Of a DNA stretch of 64,000 bases, positions 28,920 to 36,780 are shown in pieces (positions within the stretch are counted from its first letter, which is position 1; the number at the start of each line of letters is the position of its first letter). The notes beneath the pieces are model-generated. The model did no database searches, had not been told where the DNA came from, and saw nothing but the letters and a program-made list of their open reading frames with translations. Position numbers and translations under genes: made by a program. The DNA comes from Paludibacteraceae bacterium (lineage in GTDB: Bacteria; Bacteroidota; Bacteroidia; Bacteroidales; Paludibacteraceae), in the NCBI GenBank assembly GCA_024399655.1, contig JAKSNP010000008.1, forward strand, positions 41,461 to 105,460. The letters run 5' to 3'.

Positions 28920-30098
28920 TTAGCCAAGCAATGTCAGCAGAATACCTGCTGCTACGGCAGAACCGATCACACCGGCAACATTCGGACCCATGGCATGCAT
29001 GAGAAGGAAGTTGCTGGGATCTGCTTTGGCTCCTTCCATTTGGCTTACACGGGCAGCCATTGGTACGGCGCTCACACCGGCTGAACCGATAAGCGGATTG
29101 ATCTTCTCTTTGCTGAATACGTTCATCAGTTTGGCCAGTAATACACCACCGGCAGTTCCCAAACTGAATGCTACGATACCCATTACAAGGATCTTGATGG
29201 TCTTCCAGGTCAGGAAAGTAGCACCGGTTGCGGTTGCACCTACCGACAAACCAAGGAAGATAACCACGATGTTCATCAACTCGTTCTGAGCGGTCTTGCT
29301 CAAACGGTCAACCACACCGCACTCCTTCATCAGGTTACCCAACATCAAGCAGCCGATCAAAGGTGCTGCATCGGGCAATACCAACGCTACGATGGCGGTA
29401 ATGATGATCGGGAACACGATTTTCTCGGTCTTGCTTACCGTACGGAGTTGTTTCATCTTGATCTTACGCTCTTTCTCCGTGGTCAACGCACGCATGATTG
29501 GCGGTTGGATTACGGGAACAAGAGCCATGTAACTATATGCTGCAATCGCAATCGGACCCAGCAGCCAGGGGGCTAACTTGGAGGTAAGGAAAATGCTGGT
29601 CGGGCCGTCTGCACCACCGATAATTCCTATCGAACCTGCTTCTGCGGGAGTGAAGCCCATTGCATTGGCGCACAAGAAGGTAACGAAAATACCTAATTGA
29701 GCGGCTGCACCAAGCATAAACGATTTAGGATTGGCAATCAGAGGACCGAAATCGGTCATTGCACCCACGCCGATGAAAATCAAACAAGGATACAATCCCA
29801 ATTTTACACCTACATACATTACATCCAATAAACCTGCATCTTTCAGTACGGCTCCGTAACTGTGATAAGCAGGTCCTGTGGGATCGAGAAAAGCTGCCCA
29901 CAATTCTTCATGGAACATACCGGCTCCCGGAAGGTTGGTCAACAACATACCGAATGCGATAGGCAACAGAAGAAGGGGTTCGTATTGCTTTTTAATAGCC
30001 AGATACAACAGGAAAAACGACAGCAACAGCATCACTACTTGACGCACGTCAATCTGCATAAATCCCATTGATTGGAAAAACGCAAGTATTCCGTCCAT
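28920..30098 (-). CDS. oadB: Na+-translocating methylmalonyl-CoA decarboxylase beta subunit
   Basis: 392 residues with about ten hydrophobic segments. It is the membrane subunit that decarboxylates carboxybiotin and pumps Na+ out of the cell. Signature regions are [31 protein letters not shown], and [18 protein letters not shown] near the C-terminus, with the polar residues that line the Na+ path. It is the last gene of the operon mce-mmdA-oadG-mmdC-oadB. Sequence alone would also allow an oxaloacetate or glutaconyl-CoA decarboxylase beta subunit. The adjacent methylmalonyl-CoA epimerase and MmdA favour methylmalonyl-CoA. Confidence 0.94.
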   Translation of the reverse strand: MDGILAFFQSMGFMQIDVRQVVMLLLSFFLLYLAIKKQYEPLLLLPIAFGMLLTNLPGAGMFHEELWAAFLDPTGPAYHSYGAVLKDAGLLDVMYVGVKLGLYPCLIFIGVGAMTDFGPLIANPKSFMLGAAAQLGIFVTFLCANAMGFTPAEAGSIGIIGGADGPTSIFLTSKLAPWLLGPIAIAAYSYMALVPVIQPPIMRALTTEKERKIKMKQLRTVSKTEKIVFPIIITAIVALVLPDAAPLIGCLMLGNLMKECGVVDRLSKTAQNELMNIVVIFLGLSVGATATGATFLTWKTIKILVMGIVAFSLGTAGGVLLAKLMNVFSKEKINPLIGSAGVSAVPMAARVSQMEGAKADPSNFLLMHAMGPNVAGVIGSAVAAGILLTLLG

Positions 30099-30132
30099 AA
30101 TCTAATGCTGAATTATGAATTAGAATGTTGCA

Positions 30133-30549
30133 TTAACCCAGTACGATCAGCAGGTCATCCTGCATTACGCTATCACCGGCTTTCACTGCGATTTGTTTTA
30201 CGGTACCGTCGCATTCTGCTGCGATATCGTTAGCCATCTTCATGGATTCCAATTGCAGAAGCACGTCACCTTTCTTTACGGCTTGACCCTCGGATACCAA
30301 TACTTTGATAACGCTGCCGGGAAGGGGACTGTTCACTTTCATGCCATTGGCAGGAGCGGCTGCTGCTTTGGCGGCAGGGGCTGCGGCTGCAGGAGCTGCT
30401 TTGGGAGCAGCTGCCTTTGGAGTGGCTTTCTTCTCGGTTTCTACCTGATATGCTTTACCGTTTACGGTAACTTCGGTCATTCCGTTTTCCAGTTCGTTAA
30501 CGGTGGTCTTGTATTCTTGACCGTTGATTTTGAATGTGAATTCTTTCAT
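30133..30549 (-). CDS. mmdC: Biotin carboxyl carrier subunit of methylmalonyl-CoA decarboxylase
   Basis: 138 residues. The N-terminal 45 residues form a small beta domain (FKINGQEYKTTVNELENGMT). A flexible Ala/Pro/Lys linker follows (residues 45-70), then the biotinyl domain. The biotin-accepting lysine is Lys104 in LESMKMAND. The carrier shuttles the carboxyl group from MmdA to the membrane subunit OadB. It lies between oadG and oadB, 34 bases before oadB. Confidence 0.93.
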   Translation of the reverse strand: MKEFTFKINGQEYKTTVNELENGMTEVTVNGKAYQVETEKKATPKAAAPKAAPAAAAPAAKAAAAPANGMKVNSPLPGSVIKVLVSEGQAVKKGDVLLQLESMKMANDIAAECDGTVKQIAVKAGDSVMQDDLLIVLG

Positions 30550-30606
30550 TGCTTTTGTGTATTTTGTCCGAGTGCACCGTTTATAGATGCACCCGGATGG
30601 ATTCTT

Positions 30607-30936
30607 TTATTTTTTATTCCACATGGTTTCGTGGTGACGGATGGTGATTTGGGGAACCTGTACATCATGCAGACTGTTGTAGTACATATCCAAAGCCATC
30701 GCTACAGCTGCCATTTCCTCTGAATCTTTGTCCAGAGCCAATGTCGTTGCTATAGCTGCCTTTGTAGCATCGTCTGCTACTTTGGTTTCGGCCTTTTTTG
30801 TACCTGCAGTGGCACGATTCATGATAGCGCCCAAGCCTTTCATTATATATACGAAGACAAAGAGCAGCACCAATACCATTCCGAATCCCAGACCGGTTAC
30901 GACCCATGTCTCGGTTGTGACAGCAAGTAACATCAT
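30607..30936 (-). CDS. oadG: OadG-family membrane subunit
   Basis: 109 residues. One N-terminal membrane helix (WVVTGLGFGMVLVLLFVFVY) is followed by a charged, Ala/Lys-rich cytoplasmic part, as in the small gamma/delta subunits of Na+ pump decarboxylases, which hold the complex together. The sequence ends HHETMWNKK. Such subunits vary greatly in sequence, so the assignment rests on size, topology and position between mmdA and mmdC. Confidence 0.85.
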   Translation of the reverse strand: MMLLAVTTETWVVTGLGFGMVLVLLFVFVYIMKGLGAIMNRATAGTKKAETKVADDATKAAIATTLALDKDSEEMAAVAMALDMYYNSLHDVQVPQITIRHHETMWNKK

Positions 30937-30975
30937 AATTTCTAATCTGTTTTAGGAGTATTATGAATGGGTTGC

Positions 30976-32532
30976 TTACAGAGGAATATTGCTATGTTTC
31001 TTGGCAGGATTGCTCAAGCGCTTGGTCTGCAGTTTCTCGAACGCGTTGATGATACGTGCACGAGTGTCACGTGGTTCGATAACATCGTCGATATAACCGC
31101 GATTGGCTGCTTGATAGGGGCTGGCGAACAACTCGTTGTATTCTGCCTCTTTCTCAGCAATGAACTTCTTCTTTTCTTCAGGATCCTCGATGGCCTTGAT
31201 GGCTTTGCCTTGCAACAGAGCTACGGCTCCGGCTGCACCCATTACAGCGATCTCGGCATTAGGCCATGCATAGCACATGTCACCACGCAACTGTTTGCAC
31301 GACATTACCAGATGGCTTCCACCGTATGATTTGCGAATGGTAACGGTCACCTTCGGAACGGTAGCTTCACCGTATGCGAACATCAGTTTTGCTCCGTGAT
31401 CGATGATACCTGCATATTCTTGACCCGTACCGCAAAGGAAACCGGGAACATCTACCAACGTCAGAATCTGAATGTTGAAGGCATCGCAGAAACGAACGAA
31501 ACGGGCTGCTTTACGGCTGGCGTCACAGTCCAATACACCTGCCAACCAACCGGGCTGGTTAGCGATAATACCGGTGCTACGACCGTTGAAACGGGCAAAT
31601 CCGCAAATGATGTTCTTGGCATAGTCCTTATGAACCTCCATGAAATCACCGTTATCTACAATCAGGTTGATGATGTCCTTCATGTTATAAGGCTTGTTCG
31701 GATCTGCGGGCAGAATATCGTTCAAAGCATCTTCCTGACGCATGGGATCATCCGTGCATTCTACCAGAGGAGCTTCTTCCATGTTGTTCTGAGGGATGAA
31801 ACTTACCAAACGGCGTACGGTGGCCAATGCCTCTTCTTCGGTAGCTGCTACAAAATGAGTAACACCCGACTTGGTGGCATGTACCTTGGCACCACCCAAT
31901 TGCTCGGTGGTCACTTCTTCGTTGGTCACGGATTTCACAATCTTCGGACCGGTAATGAACATATAACTGTTCTGCTCGGTCATCAGGATGAAGTCCGTCA
32001 AAGCGGGACTGTAAACGGCACCACCTGCGCAGGGACCGAAAATGACGGAGATTTGGGGTACTACACCCGAGGCCAGAATGTTGCGCTCAAACACCTCACC
32101 GTAACCGGCCAATGCACATGCACCTTCTTGTACACGAGCACCACCCGAGTCGTTCAAACCGATGATAGGAGCACCCATCTTCATGGCTTGGTCCATGATG
32201 TTGCACATCTTTTGTGCCATCGTCTCACTCAAGGAACCGCCAATTACAGTCGAATCTTGAGCGAATACATACACCAGACGACCGTCGATAGTTCCGCTAC
32301 CGCATGCTACGCCGTCACCCAGGAATACTTTCTTCTCCATTCCGAAGTCGTGGCAACGGTGGGTCAGGAACATGTTCACTTCTTCAAACGAACCTTCGTC
32401 CAGAAGCATATTGATACGCTCGCGGCAGGTGTAGCATCCTTTTGCATGATGCTTCTCTACGGCTGCCTCACCACCACAGGCCAGTGCCTTGTTGCGGTTG
32501 TCTACGAGCCTTTGCATTTTTGCTTTATCCAT
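30976..32532 (-). CDS. mmdA: Methylmalonyl-CoA decarboxylase alpha subunit (carboxyltransferase)
   Basis: 518 residues, the usual length. It moves the carboxyl group of methylmalonyl-CoA to biotin, giving propionyl-CoA. It has two crotonase-like halves. Motifs: CYTCRERINMLLDEGSFEE near the start, GLNDSGGARVQEGACALAGY, FGPCAGGAVYSPALTDFILM, and in the second half PGWLAGVLDCDASRKAARFV and VDVPGFLCGTGQEYAGII. Propionyl-CoA carboxylase beta chains are close relatives. The linked oadB and oadG argue for decarboxylation coupled to Na+ export. It starts 31 bases after mce. Confidence 0.94.
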   Translation of the reverse strand: MDKAKMQRLVDNRNKALACGGEAAVEKHHAKGCYTCRERINMLLDEGSFEEVNMFLTHRCHDFGMEKKVFLGDGVACGSGTIDGRLVYVFAQDSTVIGGSLSETMAQKMCNIMDQAMKMGAPIIGLNDSGGARVQEGACALAGYGEVFERNILASGVVPQISVIFGPCAGGAVYSPALTDFILMTEQNSYMFITGPKIVKSVTNEEVTTEQLGGAKVHATKSGVTHFVAATEEEALATVRRLVSFIPQNNMEEAPLVECTDDPMRQEDALNDILPADPNKPYNMKDIINLIVDNGDFMEVHKDYAKNIICGFARFNGRSTGIIANQPGWLAGVLDCDASRKAARFVRFCDAFNIQILTLVDVPGFLCGTGQEYAGIIDHGAKLMFAYGEATVPKVTVTIRKSYGGSHLVMSCKQLRGDMCYAWPNAEIAVMGAAGAVALLQGKAIKAIEDPEEKKKFIAEKEAEYNELFASPYQAANRGYIDDVIEPRDTRARIINAFEKLQTKRLSNPAKKHSNIPL

Positions 32533-32563
32533 ATTAATGCTGTGTTTTAGTTTTCAAGATTAC

Positions 32564-32977
32564 TTATTTGGGCTGTTGGCAAATCTCGGTCAGGATGCCC
32601 TTCGTGCTCTTCGGGTGAAGGAACGCGATCATCAGATTCTCTGCACCTTTACGAGGAGCTTTGTCAATCAGTTGGATACCGGCAGCTTCAGCCTCTTTCA
32701 GAGTCTCTTCTACACTCTCCACGTTAAATGCTACATGGTGTACACCGCCACGGCCGCCGTTCTTCTCGATGAATTTGGCGATAGTGCTTTCGGGGCAGGT
32801 GGGCTCCAGCAACTCAATCTTGGTTTGACCTACCTTGAAGAAGGCGGTACGTACTTTTTGGTCAGCTACCTCTTCGATGGAGTAGCATTTCGAACCGGTT
32901 AAGAACTCGAAGAAAGGCATAGCCTCTTCCAAACTTGTTACAGCAATTCCCAGATGCTCAATATGAGTAGGATTCAT
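32564..32977 (-). CDS. mce: Methylmalonyl-CoA epimerase
   Basis: 137 residues with a VOC/glyoxalase fold. It converts the R and S epimers of methylmalonyl-CoA, linking methylmalonyl-CoA mutase to the decarboxylase. Metal ligands can be placed: a His in IEHLGIAV, a Gln/Glu in KIELLEP, a His in GGVHHVAFNVE, and a Glu in GILTEICQ. It is the first gene of the operon, with its own promoter. The mutase itself is not in the window. Confidence 0.95.
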   Translation of the reverse strand: MNPTHIEHLGIAVTSLEEAMPFFEFLTGSKCYSIEEVADQKVRTAFFKVGQTKIELLEPTCPESTIAKFIEKNGGRGGVHHVAFNVESVEETLKEAEAAGIQLIDKAPRKGAENLMIAFLHPKSTKGILTEICQQPK

Positions 32978-33088
32978 TGTAAAAAATCTTTTGTGACCTT
33001 TGACTCGGGGGTACTAATTCCTGTTCCCCTTGCTCAAAAGTCGGGTTAAACATTGTATGTTGATTTGTGTTATAGCAAAATTTCGTGC

Positions 33089-33120
33089 AAAATTACTAAA
33101 AGTTTTTGATATGTGCAAAT
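33089..33120 (-). promoter_or_regulatory. Promoter of the mce-oadB operon
   Basis: On the minus strand: TTTG (33120-33117), 20-bp spacer, TAATTTTG (33096-33089). Its -33 box lies inside the spacer of the divergent kinase promoter. Confidence 0.75.
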
Positions 33121-33135
33121 TTATTTGTACCTTTG
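33106..33135 (+). promoter_or_regulatory. Promoter of the histidine kinase gene
   Basis: TTTG (33106-33109), 18-bp spacer, TACCTTTG (33128-33135). It overlaps the divergent mce promoter, so the two may compete. Confidence 0.75.
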
Positions 33136-33158
33136 CAAAGATTTTTTGATTTTTTACT

Positions 33159-34295
33159 ATGAAACATCACTTTTCTTCCTATACGCTCAGCTCTTGGAGC
33201 CTGTTTGTCGCGTTGCTTATCGTAATCGCTTCAGTGCTGTTTACCAATCATTTAGCTCGACAATTGCAGAACGAAGAACTGCATCGCGTGCAACTTTGGG
33301 CTCAAGCCACTCAACGCCTCATCGAAGCCGACGAAGGGGCTGACTTGCAAATGGAATTCAGCATCATTGAAGCTAATACTACGATTCCGGTATATATGGT
33401 CGATGCCGACGGACAAATCGTGGATACACGAAATGTAACACGACCCGTGGACGATCCTTCTTCCCTCAACGGACCCATACTGCTTTCCATAGAAGATGCG
33501 GGACAATTGATCACTTACAGCATCTATTACGACGAATCTGTCCTTTTGCGTCGCCTACGCTGGTTCCCCTATGTCGAATTCGGTATCATCCTGCTTTTTG
33601 TTATAATAGCCGTAGTTGCTTTGTATGTCGCTCAACGAAGCGAACAAAATCGTGTTTGGGCCGGACTCAGCAAAGAAACGGCACACCAACTTGGTACACC
33701 GATATCCTCTCTGATGGCGTGGCAGGAATTGCTCAAAATGCGCTATCCCGATGATGAAATGATTCCTCAAATGCGTCAGGATATTAATCGCTTGCATGTG
33801 ATTGCCGACCGCTTTTCCAAAGTAGGGAGCGAACCCGAATTGGCTCCTTGTGATTTGTGCCGGGCACTCCGCGAATCTGTCGCATATATGCGTTCTCGCA
33901 TATCCGATAAAGTCACTATCAATCTCTCTGATCCTGAAGAGATTGCTCCTCTGGTAGCACTCAATCTGCCTCTTTTCAGCTGGGTCGTCGAAAATCTGAT
34001 CAAAAATGCCGTTGATGCCATGAATGGAGTGGGGACGGTTACAATCTCCGTTTCTTCGGTGGAAAATAAAGTGTATGTCGATGTGGCCGACACCGGAAAA
34101 GGTATCGAACGGAATAAATTTCGCACGGTGTTCCAACCTGGATATACCGACAAACAGCGCGGTTGGGGATTGGGACTAAGCCTAAGCAAGCGTATCGTTG
34201 AAGATTACCATGGAGGCCAACTTTTCGTCTATCAGTCCAAACTTGGAGTCGGAACCACTTTCCGCATGATTCTCGAAGAGACCGAACAGAGTTGA
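33159..34295 (+). CDS. Membrane sensor histidine kinase
   Basis: 378 residues. There are two membrane helices (about residues 12-32 and 138-160), with an extracytoplasmic sensor region between them. The kinase core has the H-box KETAHQLGTPISS (His near residue 174), the N-box NLIKNAVDAM, the G1 box VADTGKGI and the G2 box GWGLGLSLSK. No response regulator is next to it; the partner is unknown. The last 114 bp overlap the 3' end of ispE on the other strand, and this overlap encodes the G2 box and final strand of the kinase. The signal sensed cannot be inferred. Confidence 0.93.
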   Translation: MKHHFSSYTLSSWSLFVALLIVIASVLFTNHLARQLQNEELHRVQLWAQATQRLIEADEGADLQMEFSIIEANTTIPVYMVDADGQIVDTRNVTRPVDDPSSLNGPILLSIEDAGQLITYSIYYDESVLLRRLRWFPYVEFGIILLFVIIAVVALYVAQRSEQNRVWAGLSKETAHQLGTPISSLMAWQELLKMRYPDDEMIPQMRQDINRLHVIADRFSKVGSEPELAPCDLCRALRESVAYMRSRISDKVTINLSDPEEIAPLVALNLPLFSWVVENLIKNAVDAMNGVGTVTISVSSVENKVYVDVADTGKGIERNKFRTVFQPGYTDKQRGWGLGLSLSKRIVEDYHGGQLFVYQSKLGVGTTFRMILEETEQS

Positions 34296-35030
34296 TCCGC
34301 TGCCCGACATCGCCGCATATTCTGCTCCTGCATCCGATAAGGTCTGCTTGATTTCGCCTAATTCGGGATGTACCGCAAATACGGTCTTTTCGAAATCGTT
34401 TACCCAGTCTTGCATATTACCCCCGTTGGGAGCCTTTCCTTCGCCCGAAGGGATGATGCCCGCATAGGCTTCCTTGGTAGATACATATACGTCCGGCTTT
34501 ATCATCACCAGTCTTTTGCCTGACAAATTCAAGTCGATTTCTTTCAAACGGTCACCAATGCCGGTCGCGTAGCAGGGAACATTATATATAAAGAACGCGC
34601 AATCCGCTCCCAGTTTTGCCACATCTTTCGCCATTTCTTCCTTGCTCAGCCCTAAGTCAAACAACTCGTTCAAAGCTTTGGCCATGAACGCAGCATCGCT
34701 GCTGCCTCCTCCTAATCCCGCTCCGAACGGGATGCATTTTTTCATGCTCACCTTCACATGACCCACTCTCGGGTATTTCTCGGCCATCATTCGGTAACAT
34801 TTCACTACCAGATTGTCGTCCTGCCGGCAGTCTAGCGAAATTCCTTCAGTCTCCATTTCGATGCAATCCGATGAAGAACTGGTACTTACTTCCAGTTCAT
34901 CATGCAATCCGTATATTGGATAGAAGATCGTCTCCAGATCATGATATCCGTCTTCACGCTTGCGTACTACGCGCAACCCCAAATTGATCTTGCAGTTGGG
35001 GAACATTTTCAGAGTTCTTGTGTCCGACAT
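34182..35030 (-). CDS. ispE: 4-diphosphocytidyl-2-C-methyl-D-erythritol kinase
   Basis: 282 residues from the chosen start. It phosphorylates CDP-methylerythritol in the non-mevalonate isoprenoid pathway. GHMP-kinase features: KINLGLRVVRKREDGYHDL at the start, the ATP-binding PFGAGLGGGSSDAAFMAKAL, and AAMSGSGSTLFGLF near the end. An in-frame ATG at 35099 lies upstream of the promoter (-7 box at 35063-35056), so the ATG at 35030 is the likely start. The C-terminal 38 codons are antisense to the histidine kinase gene. Confidence 0.94.
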   Translation of the reverse strand: MSDTRTLKMFPNCKINLGLRVVRKREDGYHDLETIFYPIYGLHDELEVSTSSSSDCIEMETEGISLDCRQDDNLVVKCYRMMAEKYPRVGHVKVSMKKCIPFGAGLGGGSSDAAFMAKALNELFDLGLSKEEMAKDVAKLGADCAFFIYNVPCYATGIGDRLKEIDLNLSGKRLVMIKPDVYVSTKEAYAGIIPSGEGKAPNGGNMQDWVNDFEKTVFAVHPELGEIKQTLSDAGAEYAAMSGSGSTLFGLFENHAESGSDSKFGLIDEKLASMVIFNDTLA

Positions 35031-35055
35031 ATAGCCTTTTTCATGTTTTGTCGTG

Positions 35056-35087
35056 CAAAGGTACAAAAAAAAGTGAGAATAAGCAAA
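35056..35087 (-). promoter_or_regulatory. Promoter of ispE
   Basis: On the minus strand: TTTG (35087-35084), 20-bp spacer, TACCTTTG (35063-35056). Its -33 box is one arm of the 15-bp palindrome GCAAATTTAATTTGC (35083-35097) shared with the tnaA promoter. Confidence 0.8.
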
Positions 35088-35092
35088 TTTAA

Positions 35093-35124
35093 TTTGCATA
35101 TTTCAAAAAAAACTATTATCTTTG
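35093..35124 (+). promoter_or_regulatory. Promoter of tnaA
   Basis: TTTG (35093-35096), 20-bp spacer, TATCTTTG (35117-35124). The leader is about 57 bases, and no tnaC-like leader peptide with a Trp codon is visible. Confidence 0.8.
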
Positions 35125-35188
35125 CACCAAATTTCGGTGTCCAACCGAGTGTTTGACTTTTATCAACCAAAATATAAATTAATTTATC

Positions 35189-36568
35189 ATGGAATTACCA
35201 TTTGCTGAAGCGTGGAAAATCAAGATGGTTGAACCCATCCGTAAATCCACTCGCGCAGAACGCGAAAAATGGCTGCTTGAAGCCAAGAACAACATCTTTA
35301 TGTTGAAATCCGACCAAGTGTACATCGATCTTAACACCGACTCCGGTACCGGCAGCATGTCCGACCGTCAGTGGGCTGCTCTTATGCTCGGTGATGAAAG
35401 CTACAGCGGTAGCCGCTCCTTCTTCGAGTTCAAAGACGTAGTTACTCTTCTCACCGGTTTCCAATACGTTATCCCTACCCACCAGGGTCGTGCTGCTGAG
35501 AACGTGCTTTTCTCTCACCTTCTCTCCAAACCCGGTATGGTCGTTCCCGGTAACGCTCACTTCGATACCACCAAAGGTCATATCGAAAGCCGTAAGTGCT
35601 TCGCTATCGACGTTACTACCCCCGATGCTAAAAATACCCAACTTGAAGTCCCCTTCAAAGGTAATGTAGACCTCGTCAAACTCGAACAGGTACTCAAAGA
35701 AAACCAAGGCAATGTTCCTTTCATGGTTCTTACCGTTACCAACAACACCGTCGGCGGTCAACCCGTTAGCATGGAGAACATCAAAGCCACTTGCGAACTC
35801 TGCCACAAATACGGTGTACCCGTAAATATGGACTCCGCTCGTTTCGCTGAGAACGCTTACTTCATCAAAACTCGCGAAAAAGGTTACGAGAACAAAACTA
35901 TCAAGGAAATCGCCAAAGAGATGTTCAGCTATGCTGACTCGATGACCATGTCCGCTAAGAAAGACGGTCTCGTTAATATGGGTGGTTTCATCGCTACCAA
36001 CCGTGAGGACTGGTACGAAGGCTGCAAACGCTTCTGCATTCCTTTCGAAGGATTCCTTACCTATGGTGGTATGAACGGCCGTGATATGGCTGCTCTTGCT
36101 GTCGGCCTGATGGAAAACACCGAGTTCGATATGCTCGACACTCGTATCCAACAGGTTCAATACCTCGCTAAGAAACTTGACGAATACGGAATTCCTTACC
36201 AACGTCCCGCTGGTGGTCACGCTATCTTCGTTGATGCCGACAAGGTGCTCACTAATATTCCTAAAGAAGAGTTCCCCGCTCAAACTCTTACTTGCGAACT
36301 CTATCTCGAAGCCGGTATCCGTGCTTGCGAAATCGGTTACATCCTCGCCGACCGTGACCCCGTTACTCGCGAAAATCGTTTCGGCGGACTCGATTTCGTT
36401 CGCCTTTGCATCCCTCGTCGTGTTTATACCAACAACCATATGGATGTTATCGCTGCTGCTCTTAAGAACGTTTACGATCGTCGTAACGAAATCACTCGCG
36501 GTCTTAAGATCACCAAAGAGGCTCCTCTTATGCGTCACTTCACCGTTGAATTGGAACGCCTCAAATAA
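35189..36568 (+). CDS. tnaA: Tryptophanase
   Basis: 459 residues, the normal length. A PLP enzyme that splits tryptophan into indole, pyruvate and ammonia. Segments shared with Bacteroides TnaA: MELPFAEAWKIKMVEPIRK, DLNTDSGTGSMSDRQWAALM, VIPTHQGRAAENVLFSHLL, NMDSARFAENAYFIK, and the PLP-lysine motif MTMSAKKDG (Lys257/258). The closely related tyrosine phenol-lyase is the alternative; the overall match favours tryptophanase. Codon choice is as biased as in the ribosomal genes (CGT, CTC, AAC, ACC), implying very high expression. It has its own promoter and a strong terminator. Confidence 0.94.
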   Translation: MELPFAEAWKIKMVEPIRKSTRAEREKWLLEAKNNIFMLKSDQVYIDLNTDSGTGSMSDRQWAALMLGDESYSGSRSFFEFKDVVTLLTGFQYVIPTHQGRAAENVLFSHLLSKPGMVVPGNAHFDTTKGHIESRKCFAIDVTTPDAKNTQLEVPFKGNVDLVKLEQVLKENQGNVPFMVLTVTNNTVGGQPVSMENIKATCELCHKYGVPVNMDSARFAENAYFIKTREKGYENKTIKEIAKEMFSYADSMTMSAKKDGLVNMGGFIATNREDWYEGCKRFCIPFEGFLTYGGMNGRDMAALAVGLMENTEFDMLDTRIQQVQYLAKKLDEYGIPYQRPAGGHAIFVDADKVLTNIPKEEFPAQTLTCELYLEAGIRACEIGYILADRDPVTRENRFGGLDFVRLCIPRRVYTNNHMDVIAAALKNVYDRRNEITRGLKITKEAPLMRHFTVELERLK

Positions 36569-36593
36569 TCGTCCCTCTTCAATCTTTTATATG

Positions 36594-36626
36594 AATACTG
36601 CCCGTCACTTGGGCAGTATTTTTTTT
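36594..36626 (+). terminator. Terminator of tnaA
   Basis: AATACTGCCC (36594-36603) pairs with GGGCAGTATT (36611-36620), followed by a run of T to 36626. Confidence 0.9.
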
Positions 36627-36724
36627 GTATTCCTCTTTCAGTTCATCAATAATTACCCCATCGTTTATTACTATCTTACATACTCCTCGTTATAGTTATG
36701 CTGTTTGGTGGTTTTTATCAATAA

Positions 36725-36760
36725 TACGACAAAGCCGACCTTTCGGCCGGCTTTGTCGTA
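36725..36760 (-). terminator. 16-bp hairpin after the BspA-like gene
   Basis: On the minus strand TACGACAAAGCCGGCC, a GAAA tetraloop and GGTCGGCTTTGTCGTA form 16 pairs with one G-T. The T-run after it is weak, so it may act as an mRNA 3'-end stabiliser or work with Rho. Confidence 0.65.
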
Positions 36761-36780
36761 TCTATAGCTCAGTGTGACGC

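Noticed and set aside
35195-36538. 447-codon open frame antisense to tnaA
   Set aside because: It lies entirely within tryptophanase, has no family features, and results from the strong codon bias of the real gene. Long antisense frames in mmdA (31396-32550), dnaK (39597-40676) and tsf (15137-16156) were rejected for the same reason.
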